Notes: generated from the sequence alone by a model not told the origin. A stretch of DNA of 64,000 bases from Bacteroidota bacterium (GCA_030835135.1 JAUQWO010000052.1:1-64000); one strand, 5' to 3'. Positions 1-8,263 are shown, counted from the stretch's first letter. Made by a program: numbers and translations.

Positions 1-123
1 AGAGCCGCCATTGCGACGTTCATCGACGAATACAATCACTACTGGCTCATTGAACGCCTCGGGCATCGATCCCCTCGGGAGTACCGAGAGGACCATACCA
101 ATACTGTCTTAAAAAGTGCTTGA
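1..123 (+). CDS. IS3-family transposase, C-terminal fragment (DDE integrase core)
   Basis: The first 40 codons read in frame 1 end in TGA at 121-123. They encode FIDEYNHYWLIERLGHRSPREYR, the characteristic tail of IS3 OrfB (usually 'xYNxxRPHxALGYxTPxEYR'). It would act in DNA strand transfer of the element. Only the end is visible, because the gene starts upstream of the window. The RPH of most relatives is replaced here by WLIE, so the copy may be diverged. The residues fit the last part of the rve integrase domain; catalytic Asp and Glu residues are not in view. Confidence 0.8.
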   Translation, partial: RAAIATFIDEYNHYWLIERLGHRSPREYREDHTNTVLKSA

Positions 124-141
124 CTAATTGGGGCCTATACA
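1..141 (+). mobile_element. IS3-family insertion sequence, right end (partial)
   Basis: The window opens inside an IS3-type element. Its transposase frame stops at 123. The sequence ending at 141, read on the complementary strand, starts TGTATAGGCCCCAATT, which resembles the terminal inverted repeats of IS150-like IS3 elements (TGTA...CCCC). From 142 an uninterrupted carboxylesterase frame begins, so 141 is a natural element boundary. The left end and the target duplication lie outside the window, so the exact border is inferred. Confidence 0.75.
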
Positions 142-867
142 GCATCCCCGCTGTCACGACAATTGATCAGCCATGCCATAAGCATGAGCGGCGGCGGCCT
201 GGGAAAGTTTCGGATGGGGAGTACGGATTTCGATACCGTCCAGTCGGCAAACAAGGCCTTGATGGATTTCGGGAAGAAAACGACGCTGAAGGAAATGCGT
301 GCGCTTACGTTTGAAGAGCTTCTCACGCTGACCAATGACTATGCAGCCGCAACGAAGAAGACCATCTTCTTTGGCCCCATCGTCGATCATTTTGTGTCGG
401 ACGGTTCCTTCGATGAGGTGGCAAGAGCAGGGAACATCGCCGACGTTCCCTACATGTTTGGGTACACCGCCAACGACCTGTTCGATATGACACAAGCGGT
501 CGTGGACTTCTGCGCCCTGCGTGCCAAAACGAGCAGCAAGCCGGCGTATGCGTATGTGTTTTCCCGCCAATTGCCAGGTGATTCCAGCGGCGCATTCCAC
601 TCTGCTGATCTGTGGTATATCTTCCATTCGTTCAGGTACAGCTGGCGTCCGTTCACAGCGGGCGATAAAGCACTGAGTACAAAGATGATCGAGTACTGGA
701 CCAACTTTGCCCGATGGGGCAATCCCAATGGCGCAGAAGATGGCATCTGGACATCGTACTCAGCCGGGGACCCAAAGCTCATGGAATTGAATGTGGTTGG
801 AGACGATGCCGCCTGCACAATGACCGGCTCTCCCAAGTACCTGGGCAGTACATTCAAGTGGCGGTGA
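142..867 (+). pseudogene. carboxylesterase type B, 3' part, interrupted by the IS element
   Basis: An open frame of 241 residues starts directly at the IS border with ASPLSRQLISHAISMSGGG. This matches the segment just after the nucleophile elbow of type B carboxylesterases (SPLs.glf..AI.qSG). The region around the catalytic His is visible as GAFHSADLWYIF, followed by WTNFARWGNPN, both typical of the family C-terminus. Family members are about 500 residues, so the N-terminal half with the GxSxG serine is missing on this side of the insertion. An internal TTG at 163 could in theory start translation, but the product would lack the nucleophile. Best read as the downstream half of a gene broken by transposition. 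Confidence 0.8.
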
Positions 868-910
868 CCAAGAACGGAATCCGGACACCCGATGCCCGTT
901 GCCTGGCCGA

Positions 911-1216
911 TCATAGCGCGGTCAAGCGCATCAAATGCCTTGCGGGCTGGCGGGGGCAACCAATTGCCGCGCCTCCAAGGACCTGGCGCCATACCTCGGT
1001 TTCGTTCAGTTCCTTGAGGACCATGCGCAGTTCCTGGATGAGATCCTCGTCACTCTCGACTCCGCGCGCCTCAGCATGGTTGGGGGCGTGTGAGGTGCCG
1101 CTGCGGATGGCTTTGAATGCGTTGGCCTCTTGCATGTCCGGGTCAAGGAAGATGTCAGGCCCTCGAACGGCACTTCCCAGGAACTTGCGGCAGCCCACCC
1201 CTGTTAACGGATACAT
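911..1216 (-). pseudogene. four-helix bundle protein (S23/TIGR02436-like), decayed
   Basis: Read on the minus strand, the central part contains AFKAIRSGTSHAPNHAEARG followed by SDEDLIQELRMVLKELNETEVW. This fits the conserved core of the small four-helix-bundle family often found as the 23S rRNA intervening-sequence protein (RSGTSIGANYxEA...DFIxKLxIxLKEAxET.YWL). The N-terminal 35 residues and the stretch after VLGG do not fit the family, and the total length of 101 aa is slightly short. I infer frameshift or deletion decay at both ends. Its function is unknown even for intact members. It lies between the broken esterase and a secreted protein, in a region of visible gene decay. Confidence 0.5.
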
Positions 1217-1269
1217 GGGATGGAAGGGGGGGCCTGACGCATTGGTCCAACACTGAAGGAGGTTCTTAC

Positions 1270-1689
1270 ATGAGTGCGAGATATGCGGTCGTGATCGCTT
1301 CGGTCATCGTTGCGTTGTCCACCGGGATCGCCGGTGAAGTGGAGCACAACGGTCAATGGTGGCGCGACCAGAACCCCACGGAGAAGTACCGCTACGCAGC
1401 AAGGATGTTCGATGGCCTGACCGTGGGCTCGAACTTCCTCGAGTTCGGGATGTCGGTTCAGGTCGTCGTCAATCCAGTACCCTCTTCGAGGCGGACCCAG
1501 GCGTCACAACAGTACGTCCGGTTTGATGGCGGCCAACTCGTCGAAGGTTTGGACAGGCTCTATGCCGACCCCCGGAACGCGGCCATCACCGTTCCCCGGG
1601 CGAGCCAGGTGTTTGTCCAGAGTCTCGCCGGCACACCCCGCGCCACGCTGCAGAAGATGATCGAAGAGTTCAGGAAGCCCGGTTGCTAG
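1270..1689 (+). CDS. secreted hypothetical protein, 139 aa
   Basis: The ATG at 1270 is preceded by a good ribosome site (AGGAGG around 1257-1262). The product starts MSARYAVVIASVIVALSTGIAG, a typical Sec signal peptide with cleavage near residue 21. The mature part is about 118 residues, with NGQWWRDQNPTEKYRYAARMF near its start and one Cys at the very C-terminus. I do not recognise a family. The arrangement 'W..LNPxxKxxYxxG..DGL' recalls small periplasmic proteins that carry a similar helical motif, but this is only a resemblance. The gene stands alone, with 94 nt before the M43 protease. Confidence 0.7.
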   Translation: MSARYAVVIASVIVALSTGIAGEVEHNGQWWRDQNPTEKYRYAARMFDGLTVGSNFLEFGMSVQVVVNPVPSSRRTQASQQYVRFDGGQLVEGLDRLYADPRNAAITVPRASQVFVQSLAGTPRATLQKMIEEFRKPGC

Positions 1690-1783
1690 GGTTCCTGCAA
1701 TGGACACGCCGCGATAGTCTCTCGGATCGATCGCGGGAACACAGCGCGGCGGGCAACACACTGAGCAGGGAGGGACGGGTGCT

Positions 1784-2692
1784 ATGAGCAGACAGAAGAC
1801 CCCGGTACGCAGACAGTGCGGGACCATGGGAGCGCATTTCCGTCTCCTGGAAACCGATGAGACGTTCCGGCGCAAGCAGTATGACCTGGAACGTACCACA
1901 ATGCAGCGGCTGGTCATGCGGAAGGCCTTGCGGCCCGGTCTGACCACGATCCCGGTTGTCGTGCACGTCGTGTATAATACTGCCGCTGAAAAAATCCCGA
2001 CCTCCCAGATCACCAGCCAGATCGCGGTGCTGAACAGGGACTACCGGGCTGCGAACCCGGACCGGACGAACGTGCCCCCGGTGTGGAAGGGCCTGGTGAC
2101 GGATGCGCGCATCGAGTTCGTGCTTGCCAGCAAGGATCCGAAAGGGAAGAAGACGAGTGGGATCACCCGGACGAAGACCACACGAACATCATTCGGCACC
2201 GGTGACACCGTGAAGTTCACTGCAAGCGGGGGGATCGATGCGTGGCCATCGAAGAAGTATCTGAACATCTGGGTCTGTACCCTGGCTGGCGGCCTTCTCG
2301 GATATGCGCAATTCCCGGGCGGCCCGGCGGCGACCGATGGCGTCGTCATCCGCAATACTGCATTCGGCACGAAAGGGACTGCGAAGGCGCCGTTCAATCT
2401 CGGGCGAACTGCAACACACGAGGTCGGACATTGGCTGAACCTGCGGCACATCTGGGGAGACACGGAAGATTGCAGCGGGACAGACTTCGTTTCCGATACT
2501 CCCAACGCCGCAGGGCCCAACTACGGTAACCCGGGCTTCCCGCATGTGAGCTGCAGCAATGGTCCCAATGGCGATATGTTCATGAACTACATGGACTACG
2601 TCGACGATGCCGCCATGTTCATGTTCACGTCGCAACAGGCGGTACGCATGCAGGCGGCGCTGGACGGCCCGCGCAAGTCGCTGGGCACATAG
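1784..2692 (+). CDS. M43 (cytophagalysin/pappalysin-like) zinc metalloprotease
   Basis: The zinc-binding signature [15 protein letters not shown] lies at about residues 212-226 (HExxHxxxxxH), followed by [12 protein letters not shown] and the Met-turn region [10 protein letters not shown], all hallmarks of peptidase family M43B. The protein is 302 aa and carries an N-terminal prodomain-like segment ([19 protein letters not shown] is the usual start of the catalytic fold). I see no convincing Sec signal at the chosen ATG 1784, which follows a GGGAGGG ribosome site. It may be exported by another route or act inside the cell. The next gene begins 10 nt after its stop, so the two are probably co-transcribed. 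Confidence 0.9.
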   Translation: MSRQKTPVRRQCGTMGAHFRLLETDETFRRKQYDLERTTMQRLVMRKALRPGLTTIPVVVHVVYNTAAEKIPTSQITSQIAVLNRDYRAANPDRTNVPPVWKGLVTDARIEFVLASKDPKGKKTSGITRTKTTRTSFGTGDTVKFTASGGIDAWPSKKYLNIWVCTLAGGLLGYAQFPGGPAATDGVVIRNTAFGTKGTAKAPFNLGRTATHEVGHWLNLRHIWGDTEDCSGTDFVSDTPNAAGPNYGNPGFPHVSCSNGPNGDMFMNYMDYVDDAAMFMFTSQQAVRMQAALDGPRKSLGT

Positions 2693-2702
2693 GGACACAT
2701 CG

Positions 2703-3029
2703 ATGGTCGCAAAGAGGGTTCCACGGGCCCTGCTTCAGCACTGGACCCATTCCCACGAGGAGGATACCGAAGCGGAATATGTCTACCGCCCGGCCTCGTT
2801 CACCTTCCCGCCTTCCAGGGGCAGAAGCTCATTCGAGATCAGGGCGAACGGTACGATGACAGGCGAAACCCCGGGCCCGACGGACTGCTCCGAGGCGGTC
2901 CAGGGAAGATGGAGCTATCGGGAGGAAGACTCGGCGTTGACATTCTACGCGGAGGACTCATCGAAGCCGGCGAAGGTGGTGCAGATCGTGTCCCTGACCA
3001 AAGGGAAGCTCGTGGTGAAGCACAGATGA
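2703..3029 (+). CDS. conserved hypothetical protein with HSHEEDT motif, 108 aa
   Basis: The ATG at 2703 lies 10 nt after the protease stop. The product contains LLQHWTHSHEEDT near its start, then RPASFTFPPSRGRSSFEI, GTMTGETPGPTD and a C-terminal beta-rich stretch ending VSLTKGKLVVKHR. The combination (W-HSHEEDT ... FPPSRGR.xFE ... W) resembles a family of short hypothetical proteins I recall from diverse bacteria and cyanobacteria; its predicted fold looks like a small lipocalin-like beta barrel. There is no signal peptide. The neighbourhood suggests, but does not show, a link to the M43 protease, for example as an inhibitor or immunity-type partner. Confidence 0.75.
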   Translation: MVAKRVPRALLQHWTHSHEEDTEAEYVYRPASFTFPPSRGRSSFEIRANGTMTGETPGPTDCSEAVQGRWSYREEDSALTFYAEDSSKPAKVVQIVSLTKGKLVVKHR

Positions 3030-3586
3030 TGCGATGTCCATTCTCGTCCCTGCCAGCACATGGATGGTCGGCGGTGACATGCCTATGTTGTGCACGTGAC
3101 GGCGTCCAATAACTCATTGTACCAACGACGCTTAACTCTTCCTGCTTGGTGTTGATTCTGCGCCTCTTCGTACCGTGGGATGTCCCGCACGTTCGCCTGT
3201 TCATGTCTTGCCCGGACCGATTCCGCTCACATCGTTCCCCAGAGATTCCCCACGATTCATGCTCTGCATTCTCCGGTTCCTCGTCCGAAGGTAGAAGTAC
3301 CAGAGAGCTCACAGCGGGTCGCCCGTTGTACGTTGTCAGAGGTGGCAGGGAATGGCCCAATACGCCGCAGGATCGAACAGAGGACACCGGTATCCCTCCG
3401 CAGGCTGGGCTCCAGCAGGCAGGAGCAAAGCGAACACGCGATGACAGCATGCTGACCTAACCATGACATATCTTTGACATCCCCGGGGAATGGTTGAAGT
3501 ACCTTGATGGAGGGGACCACCCGTCGGCTTCTATGCACAGCGGAACGGCGGGATCACGCTTCTCTCATTGCCTTAGGAGACCCTCA
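3030..3586. other. 557-nt stretch without a recognised gene
   Basis: Short open frames exist on both strands (for example minus 2839-3450 and plus 3146-3460), but none has a ribosome site, signal peptide or recognisable domain. I see no tRNA, repeat or terminator. A TTGACA at about 3473-3482 lacks a -10 box at the usual distance. Given the decay on both sides it may be degenerate coding DNA. Confidence 0.4.
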
Positions 3587-4159
3587 ATGGAAACACCGCT
3601 TCCACCCTCCGGTACCACGAGACGCCGGTTCCTGCCTTTCGGATTCCTGGGCGCCGGGCTTATTCTGCTCGCGATCTCCTCTCTTGTCGGGATCAGCGAC
3701 AATCCTCCGGGGATCGTTGCGATGCTCCTCGGCATATGCGCGCTCATACTCGGGGGGTTCATGCTCGTCCGGCCACGGAACACGCGGACCCGCACGCTCG
3801 GTCAGGAGTTGTTGTACTGGGCGCCACGGGCAACGTGCATCACCTGCGCTGTGTTCATCAGTATGTTCGCTCTGGACGTCTTCGGTGAGGGCCGGGATCT
3901 CTGGGGAACGATCACGGCATTGTTCATGCACCTCGTGCCGACATTCATCATTCTTCTCATCCTGGCAGCCTCATGGCGCCGGGAATGGATCGGCGGTATA
4001 CTCTTCATCGCTGCCGCGATATGGTATCTCTGGTCCATCTGGGACACGCGGTTCTTCTGGTCGGCCGGCCCGCTCATTTCCGGACCGCTGCTTGTGACGG
4101 GTATCCTGTTCTTGCTGAATTGGATGCATCGCGGTGAGCTCAGGGGTACGCCGGCGTGA
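3587..4159 (+). CDS. DUF7670-type integral membrane protein
   Basis: The ATG at 3587 follows AGGAG (3575-3579) at ideal distance, so I prefer it over the upstream in-frame start at 3494. The 190-aa product has about six hydrophobic segments. Two are just after the N-terminus (FLGAGLILLAISSLVGI and IVAMLLGICALILGGFMLV). A second block follows, with CAVFISMFALDVFGEG, ALFMHLVPTFIILLILAAS, WRREWIGGILFIAAAIWYLWS and LLVTGILFLLNWMH. The FALDVF...LFMHLxPTF...W.WEWIGxILFI pattern is what I know from DUF7670 proteins, whose function is unknown. The extra N-terminal pair of helices makes this longer than a bare DUF7670 domain. Confidence 0.75.
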   Translation: METPLPPSGTTRRRFLPFGFLGAGLILLAISSLVGISDNPPGIVAMLLGICALILGGFMLVRPRNTRTRTLGQELLYWAPRATCITCAVFISMFALDVFGEGRDLWGTITALFMHLVPTFIILLILAASWRREWIGGILFIAAAIWYLWSIWDTRFFWSAGPLISGPLLVTGILFLLNWMHRGELRGTPA

Positions 4160-4559
4160 CACGGTTTCTGCCTCGCGTTCATCGGCCCAATATTGTACCG
4201 ACCCATGCAGTTCTGCCTGCGCGATGTCCTGGAGCAGGCGGTCGGGACCGGGGAAGCCGACAGAGTATTCTTCAAGGCAGGCTCTCTTGCCGGGTCGCAT
4301 TTCTACGATCACTTTGTGCCGGCCACGAGCGATGTGAACGGGTAGGTGAAGTCACTGCAAACATCGCTGAAAGACCTTGCGATCGAGATCCTCAGGGTCG
4401 AACAATCCGTTCTTCACGACACAACCGGTGGGTACGGGTGTCGGGCTCGGTCTGTATATCGTCTCGACGGTCGTCCATGCGCTGCATGGCACGATCACCG
4501 TAGAGAGTATCGTCGAAAAGGGAACAACCTTTACGATGGCGTTCCCCGCAGTCCGTTGA
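4160..4559 (+). pseudogene. remnants of a V4R-like sensor fragment and a histidine kinase C-terminus
   Basis: Two broken coding pieces lie here. From about 4180 to 4345 a frame reads RPMQFCLRDVLEQAVG... RVFFKAGSLAGSHFYDHFV, which resembles the start of V4R-type ligand-binding domains (A..L...G...G). From about 4375 to 4559 another frame reads NPFFTTQPVGTGVGLGLYIV and later VEKGTTFTMAFP, the G2 box and end of a HATPase_c domain. The preceding EILRV belongs to the kinase but is one base out of frame, so a frameshift is visible. The histidine box and N-box are absent. I read this as a decayed sensor kinase gene. Confidence 0.6.
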
Positions 4560-4629
4560 TCCCTCCCGGGTCCGCTTCACGCATGGACCGTTGCTCCGCG
4601 GGAAATGCAGAGAAACGCGGCGAGAATCC

Positions 4630-4658
4630 TTGAATCTTGGCGAGGTGATAAGTATATT
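4630..4658 (+). promoter_or_regulatory. sigma70-type promoter, TTGAAT-N17-TATATT
   Basis: TTGAAT at 4630-4635 and TATATT at 4653-4658 are separated by exactly 17 nt. A start near 4665 would give a transcript beginning at a strong hairpin, 377 nt upstream of the M6 protease start codon. Confidence 0.6.
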
Positions 4659-4664
4659 AAGGTT

Positions 4665-4860
4665 TAGCGCGGAACCCGGGGACCACGGTTCCGCACTGTA
4701 GGTGAGGTGCTGCCAGGGGAGACATAGCGCGAGTCCATTCGGTCACCTGTCCGCAATGTCCGGGCCTCCGTGGTTCAATCCGATGTTGTTCTGCCATACC
4801 CCCCATCTGTGCTGACGGTGAGGCGGCCGGGATCGTCCCGGGCCGTGTGACATCCCTGTT
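4665..4860 (+). ncRNA. candidate structured small RNA or long 5' leader
   Basis: Directly after a good promoter lie several inverted repeats: GCGGAACC (4669-4676) with GGTTCCGC (4687-4694); AGGTGA (4700-4705) with TCACCT (4743-4748); and CGGCCGGGA (4824-4832) with TCCCGGGCCG (4836-4845), the last followed by a moderately T-rich stretch. No convincing reading frame or ribosome site occurs before 5043. It could be an independent RNA of about 190 nt or an mRNA leader of the protease. I checked by eye for SRP RNA and tRNA signatures and found none. Confidence 0.35.
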
Positions 4861-5042
4861 CTTTCTACGGCGCCGTTCCACATCCCATCGCCTGCGGCTG
4901 CGTGCCCGCCAGCATGTATCACCGTCGTGTGGTTTCACCTGCGAACACCCACGACACGGATCATGTCCTGACGTGCCCGATCGCCACCGGCATCACGCGC
5001 GGTCCGGCGGCCGACCATTCTCTCCACGTTCAGGAGCATCCC

Positions 5043-7688
5043 ATGAAGCGTCTGTTGTTCCTTCTGCTGTGCAGCACCACGCTGTTCGCCATGCCCGCGA
5101 AGCGCACGCCTACCCTCGTTGCGCAACCCGATGGCACCACATTCACCGTGATCTCCTACGGGGATGAGCGCTATCATTTCAACGAGACCCCGGATGGCTA
5201 TGTCGTTGTGAAGGGTGCCGACAGGTTCTGGTACTTTGCGGCACTGGGCGCGGACGGCAAATTCGCCGCCACGACCGTGCGCGTACGCGGTGCCAGCCCC
5301 TCGGTGTCGGACGCGGCAACGATGCGCATCACGAAGCACCTGCGCGAATCCCGCGACGTGGTCCGGGAACAGCTCCGGACCCGCCCGATGATCGTTCGCG
5401 GCGCTCTGGCAGACCGGCAGGTGGGTGCGCTGCCGAAGGTCTCGGCCACGCAGGCGACGGTGAAACGTGTGCTGGTCCTTTGTGTCAAGTATCCCGACAT
5501 GGCCTCCACACAGACGGCGGCGAGCTATCAGGCGATGATCAACGACGACACCTGGCACAGCGGTGTCGGAGGGATGAGCAAGTACTACGAGGAGGCATCG
5601 TACGGGACGCTCTCCATTCAGGCGGACTATCAGGAATGGATCACCGCCGCACACGACGCCATCTATTATGCAGACGGCGATCCGGATGCGTCCGCGCACA
5701 CGAAGGAACTCGTGGCGCAGTGCATCGATGCGGCCGAGGCGAACGGCGTGGATTTCTCGGTCTACGATAACGACGGTGATGGGGAAGTGGATGGACTGAT
5801 CATGATCCACGCAGGTCCCGGTGCTGAAGAAGGCGGCAATCCCGACTACATATGGTCGCATGCCGGCAGCCTGACCGCTCCGTACGCACGCACCTACGAT
5901 GGCGTGGGCGTTGCGAGCTACATAACGATGCCGGAGCTCTACGACGGCGGCCATGTCGACATCGGCGTGTTCTGCCATGAGTACGGCCACATGCTCGGCC
6001 TGCCCGACACGTATGATGTGGACTACGCAACGAACGGTGAATCCAATGGCGCGGGTGCGTACTGTCTGATGGCCGGTGGCAGCTGGGGTGCGAACAGCGA
6101 TCCGGAGCGTCCGGTGCACATGTCGGCGTACTGCAAGGCCCTGCTGGGCTTCGTCACGCCGACCGAAGTGCAGGCAAACGGGACGATCAGCGTTCCCGCC
6201 GTGGAAACGGATCCCGTGATCTACAAGATATGGCTGGATGAGAACCGGTCTGATGAGTACATCCTGGTCGAGAACCGCCAGAAGACCGGCTTCGATGCAA
6301 ACCTCCGAGGCTCGGGATTGCTCATGTACCATGTCGACCGGAACCTGGCGGACATCTGGCCGGCATCGAATGATATCAACGTCACGAACACGCATCTCGG
6401 CATCAAGATCTATGAAGCGGACGGTGACGAGGACCTTGCGAACGGGGTGAACAACGGCGACAGCGGCGATCCGTATCCCGGAGCCTCCTCGAACACTGCG
6501 CTGACCGGCAGTTCGACGCCGAACACGCACCTGTGGGACGGGAGTCCGACCGGTGTGGAGATCACCGGCATCTCCGCATCGGCGGCGACCATGACCGCGG
6601 ATGTGGCGCTCCCGACGTACTACGGCAGTTCGCAACAGTTCTTCCGGCAGGCCTCCGGCTACAGCTATGGCAATCCGTCAACGAATACGGGCTATGGCCT
6701 GCTGAAGGTGGTCCCCACCGAATCCGGCAAGCTGCTGGGCGTCCGGGTGCTGAGCTTCGCGAACCGCCACAGCAACATCACCGCCGAGGTCTTCTCGACG
6801 CTCACGGGCAGCACGCTGTCCGGGTCCATCAGCACGCCGGTGTCGGGCGCTTCGGATGTGGTGGATAAATTCGTGGCACTCAATTTCTCTCCCGGCGTGG
6901 ACGTGACCGCGGGCGTCCCGGTGTACGTCCGCCTCCGGTTCGACAGGATCTCCGGCGGGAACGTGCTCCCGATCGATCTCACGGGTCCGATCACGGGATC
7001 GAGCTATTATTCGAGCAATGGGACCTCGTTCACGAAGCTGACGCTCTACGATATCATGGCCCGCGTCGTCCTGAAGAACACGAACCCTCTTCCGGTGCAG
7101 TTGACCGCCTTCAGCGCAGTCCCGGGCATGGACGGCGTGACGTTGCGGTGGGAGACCGCGTCGGAGATCGAGAACTTCGGCTTCCAGCTCGAGCGGGATA
7201 CCGTACGTGCCGCGCATGTGTTCACCGCGGTTGCGGGAGCATTTGTTCCGGGCCATGGGACGACACTGCTGCCGTACACGTACAGTGTGGTGGACAGCAC
7301 GGTGCACGCGGGGCGCTGGGTCTACCGGTTGAAGCAGATCGACCTGAACGGCACCGAGCATTTCTCGGAGCCGGTGGAAGTCGATGTGACCACGACGGCG
7401 GTGAACGGGAAGGCGGCGCTCCCCACCACATACGCATTGGACCAGAATTTCCCGAACCCATTCAACCCGGTCACGCAGATCACCTTCGCTCTGCCGGTGT
7501 CCGCGGACGTCCGGTTGGCGGTGTATGACGTGCTTGGGCGGGAGATCGCCGTGCTTGCCGCCGGTCCCATGAGTGCCGGCACCTATACCGTGCCGTTCGA
7601 TGGAGCGCAGCTCGCAAGCGGTGCGTATTTCTACGCACTGAGAGCGGGTGCATACACGTCCTTGAAGAAGATGCTTCTCGTGCGGTGA
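5043..7688 (+). CDS. M6-family (immune inhibitor A-like) metalloprotease with T9SS sorting domain
   Basis: The start ATG 5043 follows CAGGAG and opens a classic signal peptide (MKRLLFLLLCSTTLFAMPA). The 881-aa product has an N-terminal propeptide-like region. The M6 catalytic domain carries HEYGHMLGLPDTYD at residues 312-325 (two zinc His and the catalytic Glu) and a following YCLMAGGSWG that fits the Met-turn region of the family. Middle beta domains lead to the C-terminal type A sorting domain (LDQNFPNPFNPVTQI ... LAVYDVLGREIAVL ... LKKMLLV). It should be exported by Sec, cross the outer membrane by T9SS, and act as a surface or released protease. An upstream in-frame start at 4902 lacks a ribosome site. 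Confidence 0.93.
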   Translation: MKRLLFLLLCSTTLFAMPAKRTPTLVAQPDGTTFTVISYGDERYHFNETPDGYVVVKGADRFWYFAALGADGKFAATTVRVRGASPSVSDAATMRITKHLRESRDVVREQLRTRPMIVRGALADRQVGALPKVSATQATVKRVLVLCVKYPDMASTQTAASYQAMINDDTWHSGVGGMSKYYEEASYGTLSIQADYQEWITAAHDAIYYADGDPDASAHTKELVAQCIDAAEANGVDFSVYDNDGDGEVDGLIMIHAGPGAEEGGNPDYIWSHAGSLTAPYARTYDGVGVASYITMPELYDGGHVDIGVFCHEYGHMLGLPDTYDVDYATNGESNGAGAYCLMAGGSWGANSDPERPVHMSAYCKALLGFVTPTEVQANGTISVPAVETDPVIYKIWLDENRSDEYILVENRQKTGFDANLRGSGLLMYHVDRNLADIWPASNDINVTNTHLGIKIYEADGDEDLANGVNNGDSGDPYPGASSNTALTGSSTPNTHLWDGSPTGVEITGISASAATMTADVALPTYYGSSQQFFRQASGYSYGNPSTNTGYGLLKVVPTESGKLLGVRVLSFANRHSNITAEVFSTLTGSTLSGSISTPVSGASDVVDKFVALNFSPGVDVTAGVPVYVRLRFDRISGGNVLPIDLTGPITGSSYYSSNGTSFTKLTLYDIMARVVLKNTNPLPVQLTAFSAVPGMDGVTLRWETASEIENFGFQLERDTVRAAHVFTAVAGAFVPGHGTTLLPYTYSVVDSTVHAGRWVYRLKQIDLNGTEHFSEPVEVDVTTTAVNGKAALPTTYALDQNFPNPFNPVTQITFALPVSADVRLAVYDVLGREIAVLAAGPMSAGTYTVPFDGAQLASGAYFYALRAGAYTSLKKMLLVR

Positions 7689-7753
7689 GCGTGCGCATCA
7701 TAAGCCATGCGCGGACGGGGGGCATCATGTTCCCGTCTGTGCGTGGATATGCC

Positions 7754-7783
7754 AAAGGGCTCCGGATCGATCCGGAGCCCTTT
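7754..7783 (+). terminator. rho-independent, bidirectional terminator of the M6 protease gene
   Basis: The 30-nt sequence is a perfect palindrome: AAAGGGCTCCGGATC is followed by its exact reverse complement. The A and T ends give a stem flanked by runs on either strand. It lies 65 nt past the protease stop. Confidence 0.85.
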
Positions 7784-8023
7784 CCATAGCATCCGTGTGG
7801 TGCGGATCGCTGTAGGATCATCTCATCCCTGAATTCTTTCCCCGATCATTCGTCATGTGTCCTCCCTCCGTCACGGCGTCCTTCGCGCCTGGACTGTCCG
7901 TCTTCGCTGGATTGAACATGTGTCCGCCCCCCGGTCCACCCGGGAATGTCATGCCCGGCAATGCGGGTTTTCCGGTCAATGGGCAGGGGCTGCGGCTTGG
8001 TTGTCAATTCAGCGAGAAAAGAC

Positions 8024-8052
8024 TTGACACGAGCCCCCCGAGACCTTATATT
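8024..8052 (+). promoter_or_regulatory. strong sigma70-type promoter of the ammonium operon
   Basis: TTGACA at 8024-8029 and TATATT at 8047-8052 are separated by exactly 17 nt. Transcription would start near 8059-8060, giving a leader of about 204 nt before the P-II start codon at 8264. No sigma54 -24/-12 element (GG-N10-GC) of the expected form is evident. Confidence 0.8.
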
Positions 8053-8072
8053 CGTAAAGCACACGCGTCCAC

Positions 8073-8121
8073 GGCCTAAGAGAGTAAGGCGCGGTATTTC
8101 ACCGGCCTAAGCGACTAAGGC
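8073..8121 (+). repeat. two tandem hairpin-forming repeats in the glnB leader
   Basis: GGCCTAAGAGAGTAAGGC (8073-8090) and GGCCTAAGCGACTAAGGC (8104-8121) are near-identical 18-mers spaced 31 nt apart. They differ only in the central 4 nt. Each can fold as a GCCT/AGGC stem with a purine-rich loop flanked by AAG and TA. They begin about 13 nt after the predicted transcription start. Two conserved small hairpins in a leader suggest a protein- or ligand-binding RNA element, but I recognise no known riboswitch. Confidence 0.6.
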
Positions 8122-8263
8122 TTCGCTCCGACGGGCCGCATGGTCGCGGGCAACGGGTGATTGAAGTCCCTGGCCCGGTGTCGTCCGCCTCCCGGTCCAG
8201 GACATGGGCGAGCGCAGCGGATCGGGACACAACGATTCACTTTCATTCATGCATGGAGGTGCG

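Noticed and set aside
3146-3460. A plus-strand open frame of 104 codons between the HSHEEDT and DUF7670 genes
   Set aside because: No ribosome site, domain or signal; overlapping frames on both strands are equally open.
3473-3510. A promoter for the DUF7670 gene at the TTGACA near 3476
   Set aside because: No -10-like hexamer occurs at 16-18 nt; the nearest (TACCTT) is 20 nt away.
4935-6635. A 566-codon minus-strand open frame opposite the M6 protease
   Set aside because: The composition is Arg/His/Val-rich without any motif; the plus strand is clearly coding with signal peptide, HExxH and sorting domain.
8073-8121. The two 18-nt repeats as a CRISPR array
   Set aside because: There are only two units with a 13-nt spacer, no cas genes, and they lie in an mRNA leader.
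8060-8263. A known glutamine riboswitch (glnA motif) in the P-II leader
   Set aside because: I could not find the conserved elements of that motif; only the tandem hairpins are evident.
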